A stretch of DNA of 64,000 bases from Ensifer sp. PDNC004 (GTDB lineage Bacteria; Pseudomonadota; Alphaproteobacteria; Rhizobiales; Rhizobiaceae), in contig NZ_CP070352.1 of NCBI RefSeq assembly GCF_016919405.1, positions 1 to 64,000 on the forward strand, written 5' to 3'. The position numbers and the translations under genes are program-made. This document shows positions 34,549-46,407 of the stretch, piece by piece. Position 1 is the stretch's first letter, and each line of letters opens with the position of its first letter. Under the pieces are notes generated by a model, which saw nothing but the letters and a program-made list of their open reading frames with translations, was not told the DNA's origin and did not search any database.

Positions 34549-36357
34549 TCAATCTACCAGTTGCGGATCGGCCGGCTGCAGGTTGCGCGGCTGGAGACGC
34601 CTGAGTGTGCTTCCGGTAGGGTTCTTGTCGAGGTGCAGCACGCGGGTAAAGAAGTCGCTGCCGCGTTCAGTGCGTCCGATGTTGACGATCGCCACGCCTT
34701 GAAGCTCGTCCTCCATGAACTTCAGCACGCGCTGGTAGGCGTCATCCTCGAGGGTATCGAGCGCTTCGTCGATGATCAGCCAGCGCGGCCTGTGCAGACC
34801 GAGCCTAGCGATGGCGAGGAGGCGCTGCTCGGCCTCGCTGAGGTTCATCTGCTTTCGTGCATCCTGGTCGAGCCGGCCACTCAGTCTGCCAAGGCCAACC
34901 TTGGAGAGAACGGCGGCGAGTTCGCCCTTGCTGTAGGTATCGGGCGGGCTCGGATAGGCGAGCACTTCTCCAAGCGTGCCCGGCGGGAAATAGGGAGACT
35001 TCGGCACAAAAGCCAGGCCATCGTCCACCGGCAGTGCGATGCGGCCGTGGCCCCAGGGCCAGAGCCCGGCGATTGCGCGGAAGAACGGCGCCTTTTCCAC
35101 CTCGGGCGCGCCGGTGACGAGCACGCGCTCGCCCGGATCGATGGTGACGCTCGGCTCGCGAAGCTGGATGCAGCCGGTCGGTGAGACGATCTCGATGTTG
35201 TCGAAGCTCATCTGCGGCGTATCGGAGGTCCTGAAGTCGATGCGCTTGTCGCCCTCATGCCGTTCGTCGGTCATCAGGAGCGCCGAGCGGAAGGCAGCGA
35301 CGCGCAGCAACGTGGCGCGCCAGTCGGCGATCGCGCCGATGTTGTCGACGAACCAGCGCAGCGACGCATGCACCTGGTTGAAGGCGCCGACGGCCATCAT
35401 CAGGCCACCGAAGCTGAGGTCGCCGGCGAAGTAGACCGGTGCGGCAATGACGATCGGCGCAACCACGGTGATCCAGCCATAGCCGCCGGTCACCCAGGTG
35501 AGTCGCGTTACCGCTCGCAGCAGGCCGTAGCTGACCTCGAGCACCGATGCGAGGTCGCGCTGTAGCCGCTTTTTCTCGTTGGCTTCGCCCGACGAAAGCG
35601 ACACGGCTTCGATATGCTCGTTGACCCGCATCAGCGAGAAACGCAGCGCCGCCTCCCGGGCATAGTGCTCGCCATTCAGCGCCACCAGAGGCCTGCCGAC
35701 CAGCCAGCTCAGCCAGGAAGCAGTCCCCGCATAGAGGATCGCCGCCCAGACCATGTAGCCGGGGATGGCGAAGGAATAGCTCGCGACATGGAAGACGAAG
35801 CCGTCCGATAGCGACCACAGTACGCCGATGAAGCTCACCAGCAGGATGCCGGATTGGAAGAGGCCGATCGAAAGTCCGGCCGAGAGGTCGGTCAGGTGGC
35901 GCGCATCCTCATGGATGCGCTGGTCCGGGTTGATGCCGATGGCGCCGGCATTCGCCAGCCGGAACGCCCGCGTCGGGCGCATCCATTCGGTAATCAGGTC
36001 CTGGGTCAGGCCTTCCCGCAGGCGCAGCTTGATGACCTGGCCGAGCCAGGTTTGCAGGACGTTGAGGACGAGAAGAACGCCGGCGATCTGGGCGAAGACG
36101 ACGAGTTGATGGAGAAAGGCCGGAAGGTCGCGGCGCTCGAGCGTGTCGTAGAACGGCTTGTACCATCGGTTGAGGATGATCTGACCAAAGGCTGTCACAA
36201 CGATGACAACGATGATGCTTATGCTCAGCCAGATGATCTTGTTGCGCAGTGGCGAGGCCATGAAGGCCCGATGCATCATCCGCAATTGATCACCGAGGGA
36301 TTGTTCGTCGCTAGGCTCTATCCGGCCACTAACTTCGCCGTTCGTCCGGTTCGACAT
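34549..36357 (-). CDS. ABC transporter with fused membrane and ATPase domains (YddA/SbmA-like), degenerate nucleotide site
   Basis: A 602-aa protein. Residues about 40-330 are an SbmA/BacA-like membrane domain (NRWYKPFYDTLERRDLPAFLHQ, NPDQRIHEDARHLTDL); the C-terminus is an ABC ATPase domain. Its Walker A position reads GAPEVEKA (416-423) where GxxGxGKS/T is usual, and the signature region reads MNLSEAEQR. The Walker B WLIIDEA (526-532) is kept. It may hydrolyse ATP poorly or not at all. I used the ATG at 36357; the frame extends upstream without family sequence. The gene stands alone. Confidence 0.85.
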   Translation of the reverse strand: MSNRTNGEVSGRIEPSDEQSLGDQLRMMHRAFMASPLRNKIIWLSISIIVVIVVTAFGQIILNRWYKPFYDTLERRDLPAFLHQLVVFAQIAGVLLVLNVLQTWLGQVIKLRLREGLTQDLITEWMRPTRAFRLANAGAIGINPDQRIHEDARHLTDLSAGLSIGLFQSGILLVSFIGVLWSLSDGFVFHVASYSFAIPGYMVWAAILYAGTASWLSWLVGRPLVALNGEHYAREAALRFSLMRVNEHIEAVSLSSGEANEKKRLQRDLASVLEVSYGLLRAVTRLTWVTGGYGWITVVAPIVIAAPVYFAGDLSFGGLMMAVGAFNQVHASLRWFVDNIGAIADWRATLLRVAAFRSALLMTDERHEGDKRIDFRTSDTPQMSFDNIEIVSPTGCIQLREPSVTIDPGERVLVTGAPEVEKAPFFRAIAGLWPWGHGRIALPVDDGLAFVPKSPYFPPGTLGEVLAYPSPPDTYSKGELAAVLSKVGLGRLSGRLDQDARKQMNLSEAEQRLLAIARLGLHRPRWLIIDEALDTLEDDAYQRVLKFMEDELQGVAIVNIGRTERGSDFFTRVLHLDKNPTGSTLRRLQPRNLQPADPQLVD

Positions 36358-36593
36358 CGGTGCGAATCTCTCCTTCCCGGTCTCCTCAATGAGAATATAG
36401 CCTGCCTTACCCTCTCTCCCTAGCGCGGATTGTCTGCACTCACATGTAACCGCGATCACTGCACGCCCCGCAAAGACCGATATGCTTCGAAGTCCCTGCC
36501 TTCGCGGCACTGAGAAAGTTGATTTGTAACCGCGTGCAGAGAGTTCATAGTTTTGTGAACGAGGTCGAAAACGGCACTGAGGGAGGAACCTGC

Positions 36594-37442
36594 ATGTCGG
36601 CGCATCTCGATCAAATCCGCGACCAACAAAGAGAGACCTGGGACCGCTTCTCCGCCGGCTGGAAGAAGTGGGACGCACTTGTGCTCGGCTGGCTTGCCCC
36701 CTTCGGCGAAGCGATGATCCGGCAGGCGGCGATCAAGGACGGCGACCAGGTGCTGGACGTTGCCGCCGGCACCGGCGAACCGGGTCTGACGGTGGCCGCG
36801 TCGATCCCGAAAGGTCGCGTGACCGTCACCGATCTCTCCGATCGCATGCTGCAGGTGGCGACGGAAAATGCCTGGCATCGCGGTTTGACGAATTTTGAAA
36901 CGAGGGTCTGCGATGCGGGTGCGTTGCCGTTTGCGGACGCGACATTCGACGCCGTCCTCTGCCGCTTCGGCTTCATGTTCTTTCCCGATGTTGCAGCGGC
37001 TGCCCAGCAGTTGACGCGGGTCGCGAAGCCCGGGTCGCGTGTTTGCGCCGCCGTCTGGGGCGCACCGGAAAAGAACGCCTGGGCTACGACGATCATGGCG
37101 ACGATTGCCCGCAACGTCGACATGCCGAAACCACCCGCCGGCGCGCCCGGCCTGTTTCGCTGCGCGCCCGAGGGCCTGATGAAGGCCGTCTTCGAGGATG
37201 CAGGCTTGCGGGACGTCCGGCAGGAGGAGGTGACCACCACGATGGTCCACGAGACCCCGGAGGACTACTGGGCCTTCATGACCGAGATCGCCGCACCCGT
37301 CGTTGCCGGACTGGCACAGGCGGACGACGAGACCCGCACCCGCATCCGCAGCGAGGTTCTCGATCTGGCGAGCCAGGCGATGCGGGTGGGCAAGGTGGAA
37401 CTACGCTCGACGGCAACGATCATCGCCGGCACGCGACCATAA
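36594..37442 (+). CDS. Class I SAM-dependent methyltransferase, UbiE-like
   Basis: A 282-aa methyltransferase of the Methyltransf_11/UbiE class. Motif I is VLDVAAGTGEPGLTVA (about 50-65), with DLSDRMLQVA and DAGALPFADATFDAVLCRFGFMFFPD following. The substrate cannot be read from the sequence. A GGGAGGAACC ribosome site precedes the ATG at 36594. It is 30 nt upstream of the decarboxylase remnant and may once have been co-transcribed with it. Confidence 0.85.
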   Translation: MSAHLDQIRDQQRETWDRFSAGWKKWDALVLGWLAPFGEAMIRQAAIKDGDQVLDVAAGTGEPGLTVAASIPKGRVTVTDLSDRMLQVATENAWHRGLTNFETRVCDAGALPFADATFDAVLCRFGFMFFPDVAAAAQQLTRVAKPGSRVCAAVWGAPEKNAWATTIMATIARNVDMPKPPAGAPGLFRCAPEGLMKAVFEDAGLRDVRQEEVTTTMVHETPEDYWAFMTEIAAPVVAGLAQADDETRTRIRSEVLDLASQAMRVGKVELRSTATIIAGTRP

Positions 37443-37472
37443 AAGAATGGAACGACGGGGAGGGAGGTTTCC

Positions 37473-37658
37473 ATGGACAAGCGGTCGGCAACGTCCAGCG
37501 GGGTGGAGGAAACGCTCGACCCGAAAGACTGGGCTGAATTGCGGGCTCTGTCGCATCGCATCGTCGACGATTCGATCGACTATCTGAGCGGGGTCCGGCA
37601 ACGGCGCCGCGACGAGCGTCTTTCGTCGCGACACCACGGGGTCTTCTCGATCGATTAG
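37473..37658 (+). pseudogene. Remnant of a PLP-dependent decarboxylase gene
   Basis: A 61-codon frame with a strong GGGAGGGAGG ribosome site. Its first 45 or so residues (EETLDPKDWAELRALSHRIVD, then YLSGVRQR) resemble the N-terminus of aromatic-L-amino-acid decarboxylase-like PLP enzymes, which are about 470 aa. After VRQR the family's PVWQ segment is missing and an unrelated tail runs to a stop that overlaps the end of the convergent hydrolase gene. No other frame downstream continues it, so the gene was cut by deletion and not only shifted. It may still be translated. Confidence 0.6.
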
Positions 37659-38731
37659 TCCAGCTTCTTTTCCGCCAGGAACTTGGAGATCTGGTCGGCG
37701 ATCTCGATGTTGTTGAGGTCAGACATCAGGAAGTGGGTGCCGCCCCTGATGCCTATGTCAGGCAAGTGAATGAGCGTGGCGTCGCCGCCGTGCCTGTTGA
37801 CCGCATCGACCCAAAGCTTCGCCATCCCGAGCCGCACACGCCAGTTGTCCTGACCGCGTTCTGCCGTCGGCTCGGCTGGGAAATTGTCACCGTAGTAGAT
37901 GACGATCGGCAGCTTGGTCAGCTTGTCGAAATCGGCGACGGGCACCACCTCGCCCTTGAGGGTTCCGGCGGCGCTCGGCATGTCGGCCGGAACCTCGCCC
38001 TCCGGAAAGATGAAGCCGCTTCCTGGCTCAAGCGCGACGATGGCCTTGACCTTCGGATTCTTGATCGCCGTCAACCAGCCGGGGCCACCAGCCTGCGAAT
38101 GGGTGAACAGGATCCCCGGACCGGTCTTGTCGAACAGCGCGGACATGGCATCGGAGATCACGTTGGGGTCGAAGGGCCCGGTGTTGGGCGTGACGGAGCG
38201 GAAGAACTGATCGAGTGCCGCGGGATCGCGGGAGAACTGGACGTTCGAGAAATACTCCGGCCACTTGCCGATACGGAACTGATCGAAGAAAAGCTGGTCG
38301 TATGGCGTCGGCTCGATCGTCGTTGCGACGGTGCTGTCGCCTGCACGGCCGCGACGCGGCTGATCGACAAGATAGACCGGGTATCCTCGGCGAAGGAAGA
38401 TTGTCTGGAAGCCTTCGCGGCCGTCGGGCGTCGTCTCCCAGCTTCGGGCGGACTGGAAGGCTCCGTGGAGCATTACGATCGGCAGGGGCTTGGGATTTGG
38501 CGGAATCTGATAGAATACGTAGGCATGGTCGCCATGCAGCGTTTGCCCTGCCGCCGTGGGAGCGTTGTTGTCGAAGGTTCCAGGCGTGCTCGATACCGTG
38601 CCGCCGACCGCGAAGCTTCCCTGCTGCTGAATTGTCAGCGGCTCCTGCTTGGAAGCGCCCTGGGCTCCCGCCACGCCCGACGATAGGAGCAGCATGGAGA
38701 GCGCGAGCGCGGATAGAGGTCTGGCGAACAT
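37655..38731 (-). CDS. Secreted alpha/beta hydrolase, esterase-713-like
   Basis: A 358-aa exported hydrolase with a signal peptide (cleavage near SGVAGAQG, about residue 25). It shows IVMLHGAFQSARSWETTPDGREGFQTIFLRRGYPVYLVDQ, the pattern of the esterase 713 group, and the nucleophile elbow FTHSQAGG, in which the usual GxSxG glycines are Thr and Ala. A C-terminal His is in GGTHFLM. The substrate is unknown. It lies next to a LysR regulator, with LysR-box-like repeats upstream of both. Confidence 0.82.
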   Translation of the reverse strand: MFARPLSALALSMLLLSSGVAGAQGASKQEPLTIQQQGSFAVGGTVSSTPGTFDNNAPTAAGQTLHGDHAYVFYQIPPNPKPLPIVMLHGAFQSARSWETTPDGREGFQTIFLRRGYPVYLVDQPRRGRAGDSTVATTIEPTPYDQLFFDQFRIGKWPEYFSNVQFSRDPAALDQFFRSVTPNTGPFDPNVISDAMSALFDKTGPGILFTHSQAGGPGWLTAIKNPKVKAIVALEPGSGFIFPEGEVPADMPSAAGTLKGEVVPVADFDKLTKLPIVIYYGDNFPAEPTAERGQDNWRVRLGMAKLWVDAVNRHGGDATLIHLPDIGIRGGTHFLMSDLNNIEIADQISKFLAEKKLD

Positions 38732-38845
38732 GGTCGGTACCTGCCTTTGAACATTGAGCTGGCAGGAGACTAACTGAGCATCATTCAGATGATTAGGGAT
38801 GCATTTCCGATTGAGGGTATTAGCCCTCCTTATCAATACATGTTG

Positions 38846-39739
38846 TCACCCTCTGTAGCGAAGGGCATCAACGACGAGCTGGAATGCCGGGGACGCGTGG
38901 CGGCGGTTCGGATAGTAGAGATGATATCCGGGAAACGGCGCGCACCAATCATCGAGCACCCGGATCAGAGTGCCCCTGGCGAGATCCTCGGCCACCAGGT
39001 CATCCGGCATGTAGGCAAGACCCAGACCACGCCGGACAGCGTCGAGACGCATCGCGATGTTGTTGAACACCATTTGTCCTTCGACGCGGACGTTCAGTTC
39101 ATGGCCGTCCTTCTCGAATTCCCACTGCAGGATGTTGCCATGCGTCGGCATGCGCATCTGGATGCAGTTGTGGGCCGTGAGATCCTGTGGGACTTCCGGC
39201 CACGCGTGCTGGCGGAAGTAGGACGGAGCGCCGACCACCGCCATGCGCATCTCCGGTCCGATCTTGATCGCGATCATGTCCTTGGCAAGTTGCTCGCCGA
39301 GCCGGACCCCCGCATCGTAGCGCTCCGCGACGATGTCGGTCAGGCCGTAGTCGACGGTGATCTCGACATTCACATCAGGATTTTCGGGCAGGAACTTGTC
39401 TAGGCAGGGTGCCAGGACCGAGATCGCGGCGTGCTCTCCCGCCGTAATCCTGACCGTCCCGGCTGGTTTGTCACGCATCTCGGTGAGGGCAGCAAGCTCC
39501 GCCTGTATCTCCTCGAAGCGCGGCCCGGCCGTCTGAAGGAGACGCTCTCCCGCCGCCGTTGGAGACACGCGGCGGGTCGTCCGCGTCAGCAAGCGGAGGC
39601 CCAGCCGCTCCTCCAGTCCCCGGACGGTCTGGCTAAGCGCCGACTGCGACACTCCGAGCTTCACCGCCGCCCGCGTGAAACTCTCCTCGCGCGCGACGGT
39701 CACGAACGCGACCAGATCGTTGAAGTTCTCCTGCGGCAT
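38846..39739 (-). CDS. LysR family regulator
   Basis: A 297-aa LysR-type regulator: helix-turn-helix near residues 18-65 (EESFTRAAVKLGVSQSALSQTVRGLEERLGLRLLTRTTRRVSPT) and a periplasmic-binding-type effector domain. It is divergent from the DHA2 pump and the aldo-keto reductase genes, the usual arrangement for LysR control. A perfect inverted repeat lies directly before its start codon. Confidence 0.9.
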   Translation of the reverse strand: MPQENFNDLVAFVTVAREESFTRAAVKLGVSQSALSQTVRGLEERLGLRLLTRTTRRVSPTAAGERLLQTAGPRFEEIQAELAALTEMRDKPAGTVRITAGEHAAISVLAPCLDKFLPENPDVNVEITVDYGLTDIVAERYDAGVRLGEQLAKDMIAIKIGPEMRMAVVGAPSYFRQHAWPEVPQDLTAHNCIQMRMPTHGNILQWEFEKDGHELNVRVEGQMVFNNIAMRLDAVRRGLGLAYMPDDLVAEDLARGTLIRVLDDWCAPFPGYHLYYPNRRHASPAFQLVVDALRYRG

Positions 39740-39741
39740 TC

Positions 39742-39756
39742 ATAAGGCATCCTTAT
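39742..39756. promoter_or_regulatory. LysR-box candidate ATAAGG-CAT-CCTTAT
   Basis: A perfect inverted repeat with the T-N11-A form of LysR binding sites, three bases upstream of the lysR start and in the divergent promoter region of the DHA2 pump gene. The related ATAAGGAGGG is found on the minus strand near 38824-38834, upstream of the hydrolase gene. Confidence 0.5.
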
Positions 39757-39870
39757 AGCTTCATCCCGATTACTGCCCCTAATCGACATGGTGAGCAAGA
39801 GCTATCTTTCCGTCATCGCAACGCAGCTTGCCGCGGAGGACGGTCAAGCAAGCAAGTCAACGGGACTGCA

Positions 39871-41310
39871 ATGCCTGACGCAAACACAGCTACCTCACCA
39901 TCGAACAAGACAGCGATCCTTGCGATCATCCTCATCAGCTACGTGATGATCGTGCTCGACATTTCGGTCGTCCTCACAGGCTTGCCGAAGATCCACAACG
40001 AACTCGGCTTCACGGACGCCGGGCTTGCGTGGGTTCAAAGCGCCTATACGCTGACCTTCGGCGGCTTCCTGCTGCTTGGCGCGCGTGCCGGCGACATACT
40101 CGGCCGCCGTCGGATGTTCGTCGTCGGCATGACGATTTTCACGGTCGCCTCCGTCGCCGTCGGAGCCTCGCAATCGTCGACATGGATGCTGTCGTGGCGT
40201 GCAATCCAGGGACTTGGATCTGCGATCCTCGCGCCAACGACGCTCGCTCTCTTGCAGACCACATTCGACGAAGGCGAAGAACGTGTCCGAGCTGTCTCGC
40301 TTTACAGTGCCGCAGCAGGCGTGTCCGCGACAGTCGGTCTCGTCGTTGGCGGACTGCTTGCGGACTGGCTCTCCTGGCGGGTCGGGTTCTTGATCAATCT
40401 CCCGATCGGCATCGCCACGGTTGCCGCGGCCCGCATCTACATCCACGAGACAAAGAAGCGTCCGGGAACGTTCGACCTGTTCGGTGCAGTGACTTCGACG
40501 CTCGGCATGGCCGCCTTCGTCTACGGATTCATCCGTTCCGCCCAATCGGGATGGGACATCATAACCCTGACGACATTGGCTTTCGCCGTCATCATGCTCG
40601 GGGCGTTCGTGCTGATCGAACGTCGTGCAAGGCAGCCGATCCTTCCGCTTCGCCTGTTCGCGGACATCGAGCGCTCCGGCGCCTATGGTGCCCGTGCGCT
40701 CTACATCAGTGCCATGGTCGGCTTCTTCTTTTTCACGACGCTGTACCTGCAGCAGGTCGCGGGTCTGCGCCCGGCACTGGCGGGACTTGCCTTCGTCCCC
40801 GCCACGATGCTGCATGTCCCGGTCGCGATGATCGTGCCTCGTCTCATCAGACGCTTCGGCCGGAATGCTGTTCTTATTGCGGGCATGCTGATCGGCATCG
40901 TCGCTATGGCCTGGCTCAGCCGGGCGGGGGTGGGTTCGAACTATTGGACGGCCGTGGCGTTGCCAATGGTTTTGATCGGCATCAGCCAGGGACTGACGCT
41001 CAGCCCGCTGACATCGTCTGGCGTCGTTCGGGTCGATCATGCGGACGCGGGAGCAGCCTCCGGCGCGGTCAACGTCGCCCACCAGATCGGCAGTTCCGTC
41101 GGTCTCGGCGTTCTCATCGCCATTGCCGCCATCGGATCGAATGGCCTCAACGGAGCCGACCTGACAGCATATCGAGTTTCCCATGCGTTCGACGCAGGAA
41201 CCGTCATGCTGATCGCGACATTGGTGATCTTGCTTCTGACCATCATCCCTGCTGCACGGCGGCAGTCTAAATCCCAGGAAGAAGTCGCGCCGACCGAATG
41301 CGCGGCCTGA
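39871..41310 (+). CDS. MFS multidrug efflux transporter, DHA2 (EmrB/QacA-like)
   Basis: A 479-aa inner-membrane drug:proton antiporter with about 14 hydrophobic segments. The DHA2 motif LDISVVLTGLPKIHNELGF and the loop motif LGARAGDILGRRRMF are clear, as is WRAIQGLGSAILAPTTLALLQ. It is probably controlled by the divergent LysR gene and followed, after 15 nt, by the aldo-keto reductase genes, suggesting defence against a reactive or toxic organic compound. Confidence 0.9.
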   Translation: MPDANTATSPSNKTAILAIILISYVMIVLDISVVLTGLPKIHNELGFTDAGLAWVQSAYTLTFGGFLLLGARAGDILGRRRMFVVGMTIFTVASVAVGASQSSTWMLSWRAIQGLGSAILAPTTLALLQTTFDEGEERVRAVSLYSAAAGVSATVGLVVGGLLADWLSWRVGFLINLPIGIATVAAARIYIHETKKRPGTFDLFGAVTSTLGMAAFVYGFIRSAQSGWDIITLTTLAFAVIMLGAFVLIERRARQPILPLRLFADIERSGAYGARALYISAMVGFFFFTTLYLQQVAGLRPALAGLAFVPATMLHVPVAMIVPRLIRRFGRNAVLIAGMLIGIVAMAWLSRAGVGSNYWTAVALPMVLIGISQGLTLSPLTSSGVVRVDHADAGAASGAVNVAHQIGSSVGLGVLIAIAAIGSNGLNGADLTAYRVSHAFDAGTVMLIATLVILLLTIIPAARRQSKSQEEVAPTECAA

Positions 41311-44107
<2,797 letters not shown>

Positions 44108-44120
44108 GAAGGGGCCGACC

Positions 44121-44504
44121 ATGCGAAACCAGAAAAGCAATATTCTTATGGCTGCGGCACTCTCCGTGGTTCTTTCAGGACAAGCCGACGCTCAGGGCGC
44201 GCGTCCCCCGCAGTACGCCGACGGCGAGTATACGGCGACGGGCGAATACGGCGGGCAGCCCTCTCACATCACCGTCCGAGTGACGCTGAATGACGGAGTC
44301 ATCACGGCAGTCGCTGTAACACCGCACGCCTACGTGCGTCGCTCCCTAGAACTCCAACGTGCATTCGCGGACGCCGTGCCGAAGGCCGTTGTAGGTAGAC
44401 GTATCGATCAAGTCAGGGTCGGAAAGCTGGCGGGTTCGAGCGGGACGCCGAAAGGATTCAACGACGCCATACGCCAGATTAGGGAACAAGCAGCGCGCAG
44501 GTAG
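44121..44504 (+). CDS. Small exported FMN-binding-domain protein
   Basis: A 127-aa protein with a signal peptide (cleavage near GQADAQG, about residue 25) and a single FMN-binding domain: DGEYTATGEYGGQPSHITVRVTLNDGVITAVAV, then KLAGSSGTPKGFNDAI near the C-terminus, where related proteins carry the Thr or Ser that ApbE modifies with FMN. It lies 13 nt after the ApbE gene, so it is the likely substrate of that enzyme and may act as a small periplasmic electron carrier. Confidence 0.8.
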   Translation: MRNQKSNILMAAALSVVLSGQADAQGARPPQYADGEYTATGEYGGQPSHITVRVTLNDGVITAVAVTPHAYVRRSLELQRAFADAVPKAVVGRRIDQVRVGKLAGSSGTPKGFNDAIRQIREQAARR

Positions 44505-44763
44505 ACAATAAACTACGTCGGTGGCGCTGACCGACAGGCCAGCCTTCTTGGACGCTCAGGCCTCCCAACAACGCTCAGTCGCTGCCGGCAAAATCGCGTG
44601 ATCGCGCCGTGATGCCGCGCCTCGGTGCCGCGATCTGGCGAACCCGCCGCGGCCAAACCTTTCAGGTTCGTGTCAGGTTAGGGTGGCTTGTGTGGTGCAT
44701 CAATCGCTCCGGGGACAGAGGCGATTGCCCTCTCCTTTGGCGTGCTCCGGAAAAGAAAGGAAA

Positions 44764-45537
44764 ATGCGAATGGTTGGCAAGGCCCCGCATCTACACGTGC
44801 ACGACAACAGCCACCGCCGGGATGAAGTTTTCGCCGCACCGGACCAGAATGTCGGCGACTTCGCCTTCAATGCCACCGTGGCTGCCGTCTTCGACGACAT
44901 GGTCAGCCGCTCGGTTCCCTATTACGGCGAAATCCAGCGGATGGTCTGCGAACTCGCCAGCGACTTTGCCGAAGCCGACACCAACCTCTACGACATCGGC
45001 TGCTCGACGGCGACGACGCTGCTCGGGCTGGACGCCATCGTCGATCCTGCCGTGCGCTTCGTCGGTATCGACAACGCGCCGGACATGATCGAGAAGGCCA
45101 AGGAAAAGATCGCCCAGGCAAACTCCAACCGGGCGATCGACCTCAGGGGAGGCGACCTGCACCAGGGCATCGAGATCCACAATGCCAGCGCTGTCCTGAT
45201 GCTTCTGACCCTGCAGTTCGTGCGCCCCCTCTATCGCGAGCGGGTCATGCGCTCGATCTATGATGGTCTCAACGAGCGCGGCGCTCTGCTGCTCGTCGAA
45301 AAGCTGACCAGCGAGGACTCGACGTTCAACCGCCTGTTCATCGAGCACTACTACGATTACAAGCGCCGCAACGGCTATTCCGAGATCGAGATCGCCAAGA
45401 AGCGCGAGGCGCTTGAGAACGTCCTCATTCCCTATCGCCTGGAAGAAAATTTCCAGCTTCTGAAGGAGGTGGGCTTCCGCAGCGTCGAAGTGTTTTTCCG
45501 CTGGTACAATTTCTGCGGCATTATCGCGATCAAGTAG
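44764..45537 (+). CDS. CmoA-like SAM-dependent enzyme
   Basis: A 257-aa protein close to CmoA, which turns SAM and prephenate into carboxy-SAM for tRNA wobble-uridine modification. Similar stretches are DEVFAAPDQNVGDFAF, VFDDMVSRSVPYY, LYDIGCSTATTLLGLD, LTLQFVRP and YSEIEIAKKREALENVLIPY, which keeps the CmoA-type Arg in KKR. No cmoB partner lies nearby; the next gene encodes a membrane methyltransferase-like protein. The ATG at 44764 or 44770 is the start; the longer frame from 44683 lacks support. True product uncertain. Confidence 0.75.
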   Translation: MRMVGKAPHLHVHDNSHRRDEVFAAPDQNVGDFAFNATVAAVFDDMVSRSVPYYGEIQRMVCELASDFAEADTNLYDIGCSTATTLLGLDAIVDPAVRFVGIDNAPDMIEKAKEKIAQANSNRAIDLRGGDLHQGIEIHNASAVLMLLTLQFVRPLYRERVMRSIYDGLNERGALLLVEKLTSEDSTFNRLFIEHYYDYKRRNGYSEIEIAKKREALENVLIPYRLEENFQLLKEVGFRSVEVFFRWYNFCGIIAIK

Positions 45538-45549
45538 GACGGACAGACC

Positions 45550-46284
45550 ATGATCGCGATCGGCAATTTTCTCTTCCGCTTCCGCAACCAGTTGTTCCCC
45601 GCGATCATCGTGGTGTTGTTCCTGCTGATGCCGCCGCCGGCATTGGTGTTGGACAATCCGCTGCTGACGCTGGCCAAGGACGCGGTCGCGATTCTCGTCA
45701 TCCTGGCCGGCCTGGCACTGCGCGCGACGGTCGTCGGCTACAAGTACATCCAGCGTGGTGGCCTGAAAAAGAAGGTCTACGCCAAGGACCTGGTGACCGA
45801 GGGCATGTTCGGCGTTTGCCGAAACCCGCTCTATGTCGGCAATATGTTGCTCTACTCCGGCGTCTTTCTGCTGCACGGCAACCCGCTGCTCATCGTGGTC
45901 GGTATCGGGCTCTTTGCCTTCATGTATCAGTGCATCGTTTATGCGGAGGAGGCCTTCCTGCTTCGCACCTTCGGCGACGCTTATCGCGCCTATTGCCGCG
46001 ATGTGCCGCGCTGGATGCTGCGCCTCTCGAACTTCAGCCAGTCGACGGAAGGCATGACGTTCAACATCAGGCGCGTCGTCGGCAAGGACTATTCGACCGT
46101 CTCGGCGGCCATGATCGCGGTGCTGGCGACGGAGATGTACAAGTTCGCGACCTACGAGTCGTCTAGCCAAAATGCCGGCGTGCTGGCTGTTCTCGGCGGC
46201 GCGATGGCGCTGGTCGGGATCGCGACGGCTGTCATCAGCTACAAGAAGCGGCGCGGGGCCTTTCGCGATCCCGTCGCCTCCTGA
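45550..46284 (+). CDS. Isoprenylcysteine carboxyl methyltransferase-like membrane protein
   Basis: A 244-aa integral-membrane protein of the ICMT/phospholipid methyltransferase-like family. The core VYAKDLVTEGMFGVCRNPLYVGNMLLYSG (GxYxxxRNPxYxG type) and EEAFLLRTFGDAYRAYCRDVPRW are the SAM-binding and catalytic motifs. There are about six hydrophobic segments. It follows the CmoA-like gene by 12 nt and is probably co-expressed with it; the pair could modify a lipid or quinone. Substrate unknown. Confidence 0.82.
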   Translation: MIAIGNFLFRFRNQLFPAIIVVLFLLMPPPALVLDNPLLTLAKDAVAILVILAGLALRATVVGYKYIQRGGLKKKVYAKDLVTEGMFGVCRNPLYVGNMLLYSGVFLLHGNPLLIVVGIGLFAFMYQCIVYAEEAFLLRTFGDAYRAYCRDVPRWMLRLSNFSQSTEGMTFNIRRVVGKDYSTVSAAMIAVLATEMYKFATYESSSQNAGVLAVLGGAMALVGIATAVISYKKRRGAFRDPVAS

Positions 46285-46407
46285 AATCCTCGCTCTTCTG
46301 CGCCTTGAGGGCGGCGGCCGAAACGGACCGCCGTCACCGCATTTCTCCGCTTGGCCGCTCAAGGACTTGACGCCCATCCCCGATCGACCCTAGGCAAGGA
46401 CGAACAA

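Noticed and set aside
37473..37658. A simple frameshift explanation for the short decarboxylase-like frame
   Set aside because: None of the other frames downstream restores the family sequence, so truncation by deletion fits better.
44791..46377. A 528-codon minus-strand frame opposite the CmoA-like and ICMT-like genes
   Set aside because: Composition is charged and repetitive with no family-like motif; the plus-strand genes have clear motifs and ribosome sites.
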